Source: Rhynochetos jubatus
Taxonomy: Eukaryota > Chordata > Aves > Eurypygiformes > Rhynochetidae
Assembly: GCA_027574665.1 (NCBI GenBank)
Contig: CM050659.1
Span: 23,165,001 to 23,229,000, forward strand
DNA: 64,000 nt
Reading direction: 5' to 3'
Under the pieces are notes generated by a model, which saw only the letters and a program-made list of their open reading frames with translations, did not search any database and was not told the DNA's origin. This document shows positions 62,511 to 64,000 of this stretch, piece after piece; positions within the stretch are counted from its first letter, which is position 1; the number at the start of each line of letters is the position of its first letter. A program made the translations under genes and the position numbers.

Positions 62511-64000
62511 GGCGTGTTTGAACTATAATAGAACATTGCATGATGGATTGTGCTTTATTTATAGATATTTGAAATCAGTTACTCATGTGTTATGGGGGAC
62601 AATGAATACCAAGGGCTTCAGGCCAATACAGGAATTTTCTGCAGTGCGAACGAAGGCTGCTTTGTTTTGGTTCTGAAGTATTTTTTGAATAATTGTGGTT
62701 TGGAAAACCAAGTACACATTGAGTCCATTGCCGTGTTTCAACTGTGGATTTGATTTTCAGATGAGAGAACATAAATTGGCACATGGACTCTGACATTTAA
62801 ATGATTAAATAGTCCTTTCAGAGAGCGAAGAGGCAGGAGGAAGACAACTTGAATGTAGGTCTGTAAGTTAAAGTATACGTTGGGATGAACACACCCACTA
62901 AAAAACTGGAGTTAAGGCATGAAATAATGAGCATTCAAAATAAGCTGACCTGAACCCCTGACTTAATTAAGTTTGGATCCAAATTCACCTTTAATGAATA
63001 TCCTAGAAGCACAGCACACAGTGCGTTTTGGTTTCGGCTTGTTGTCGGTTTTGTCTGGATGTGTTGGTGTATAGACTGTGCATCAGTCTGAAACGTTTCC
63101 CTTTAGAAAGCGTTGTCGCTGAAGCTGTACAGTGTTGCATGGTGCTGTGGTTTCTTACAGAGAGATTTTTTTACCTGGTATGTAATAGTTGTTAAGGGTC
63201 ACATGATATCCATCCAGTTGGTAAGAGTGCAAGTCAGGGCTATCCCCTTAGGCAGACTTCATTTAAACACTTTTCTTTGTGCCAGATTTCTAGACATTTT
63301 TCTAATGAATGCATGTGTTTTAGAGTGGAGACCTTTCTAGCCCTTCTCTCCCCTTCCTCCCAGTTCTGCACCTATTTCAGTGCTGTGGATTGCGTGGGGG
63401 TTTTACTCAGATGCTGCTCTGAGGAGTTTCAGAAAAAAGCTGTCAAAATGATGAAGAGTCTGAAATTCTATATTACGTTAATGTTTTTAAAACATTTTAT
63501 TCAACAGACAATATAATATGAAATATAACAAAAAAAATCAAACACTGGCTCTTACATAACCCTTCTTGAGGGGCTGCTGTCACTTTATTGAAAGCAAATA
63601 TTTTGAGAAGTGTGTCTAGCTCTGCAAAGTGAGGGGAAAAAATTGAAATAGTCTGTGCTGGTGTCAAATCATTTTTTAATAAACTGAGAGCATTTATAGT
63701 TTTCAGTCTCCATTAGAAGGTTTTCTTGGGCAGGTTTGACTGTAAACTCATGCAGTTTATTTAAAAACGACTTCAAGACCATCTGGGATTTTGAAGTTTG
63801 GGGTTTTGAAATATTTCATTCCTTACTGCGATGAGCAAGAAACTTGTTTGGAAACGCTTCGTGTTGGCTAGGCTGGCAGGGCCATCCAGCTCTTAAAGGG
63901 AAACTGATTCATTTAATAATTTTACTCAACTGGGGAGAAAAACCCAGTACTACTGAAGTAGCGAAAGCAACCCCTGCCTGAATATTTAATGACTTAGGGT
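62511..64000. other. Unique non-coding DNA to the window end
   Basis: No gene supported. Open frames are under 80 codons with no domain. The sequence is AT-rich and contains no recognised transposon. Any feature crossing the right edge would not be visible. Confidence 0.65.

Noticed and set aside
1..64000. A CRISPR array, phage, plasmid or other prokaryotic multi-gene system
   Set aside because: No regularly spaced direct repeats and no dense coding sequence were seen. CR1 LINEs and an avian LTR place the DNA in a bird nuclear genome.

Overview
The window looks like ordinary, AT-rich, non-coding nuclear DNA from a bird. The main evidence is its repeats. There are five 3'-end pieces of chicken-repeat-1 (CR1) LINEs, several still carrying the CR1 3' tail (ATTCTATGA type), and one truncated endogenous-retrovirus LTR of a type I know from many neoavian genomes. 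There are no Alu, L1 or B1/B2 elements and no bacterial gene organisation (no dense ORFs, operons or ribosome binding sites). A neoavian bird is my best guess; the species cannot be read from this.

Layout: 1-9.4 kb is unique sequence, with a striking G-run block near 4.67 kb and a CTCF-like motif near 8.6 kb. 9.46-9.86 kb is an internally deleted CR1, followed by a small older CR1 tail near 10.4 kb. 14.07-14.31 kb is another CR1. 14.3-35.4 kb is unique DNA with a CpG cluster at 17.6-17.8 kb, a 22-bp tandem duplication at 20.5 kb, an (AG)n microsatellite at 20.76 kb and a GC/CpG-richer block at 27.9-28.3 kb. A short CR1 tail lies at 35.46-35.56 kb. 35.6-48.7 kb is unique DNA with a perfect steroid-receptor-type palindrome at 42.1 kb and a CTCF-like motif at 46.46 kb. 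The LTR fragment is at 48.76-49.06 kb on the minus strand. 49-62.2 kb is unique with simple repeats. A minus-strand CR1 lies at 62.26-62.51 kb, followed by unique sequence to the end.

I found no protein-coding gene I can support. The longest open frames (about 150-160 codons at 11.1, 39.2 and 43.0 kb) have no recognisable domains, and their number is close to what chance gives in 64 kb of AT-rich DNA. The window is therefore best read as intergenic sequence or the inside of a very large intron. No RNA gene, CRISPR array or new multi-gene system is visible. The most interesting items are candidate cis-regulatory motifs and small structural curiosities. All of them are sequence-only hypotheses.
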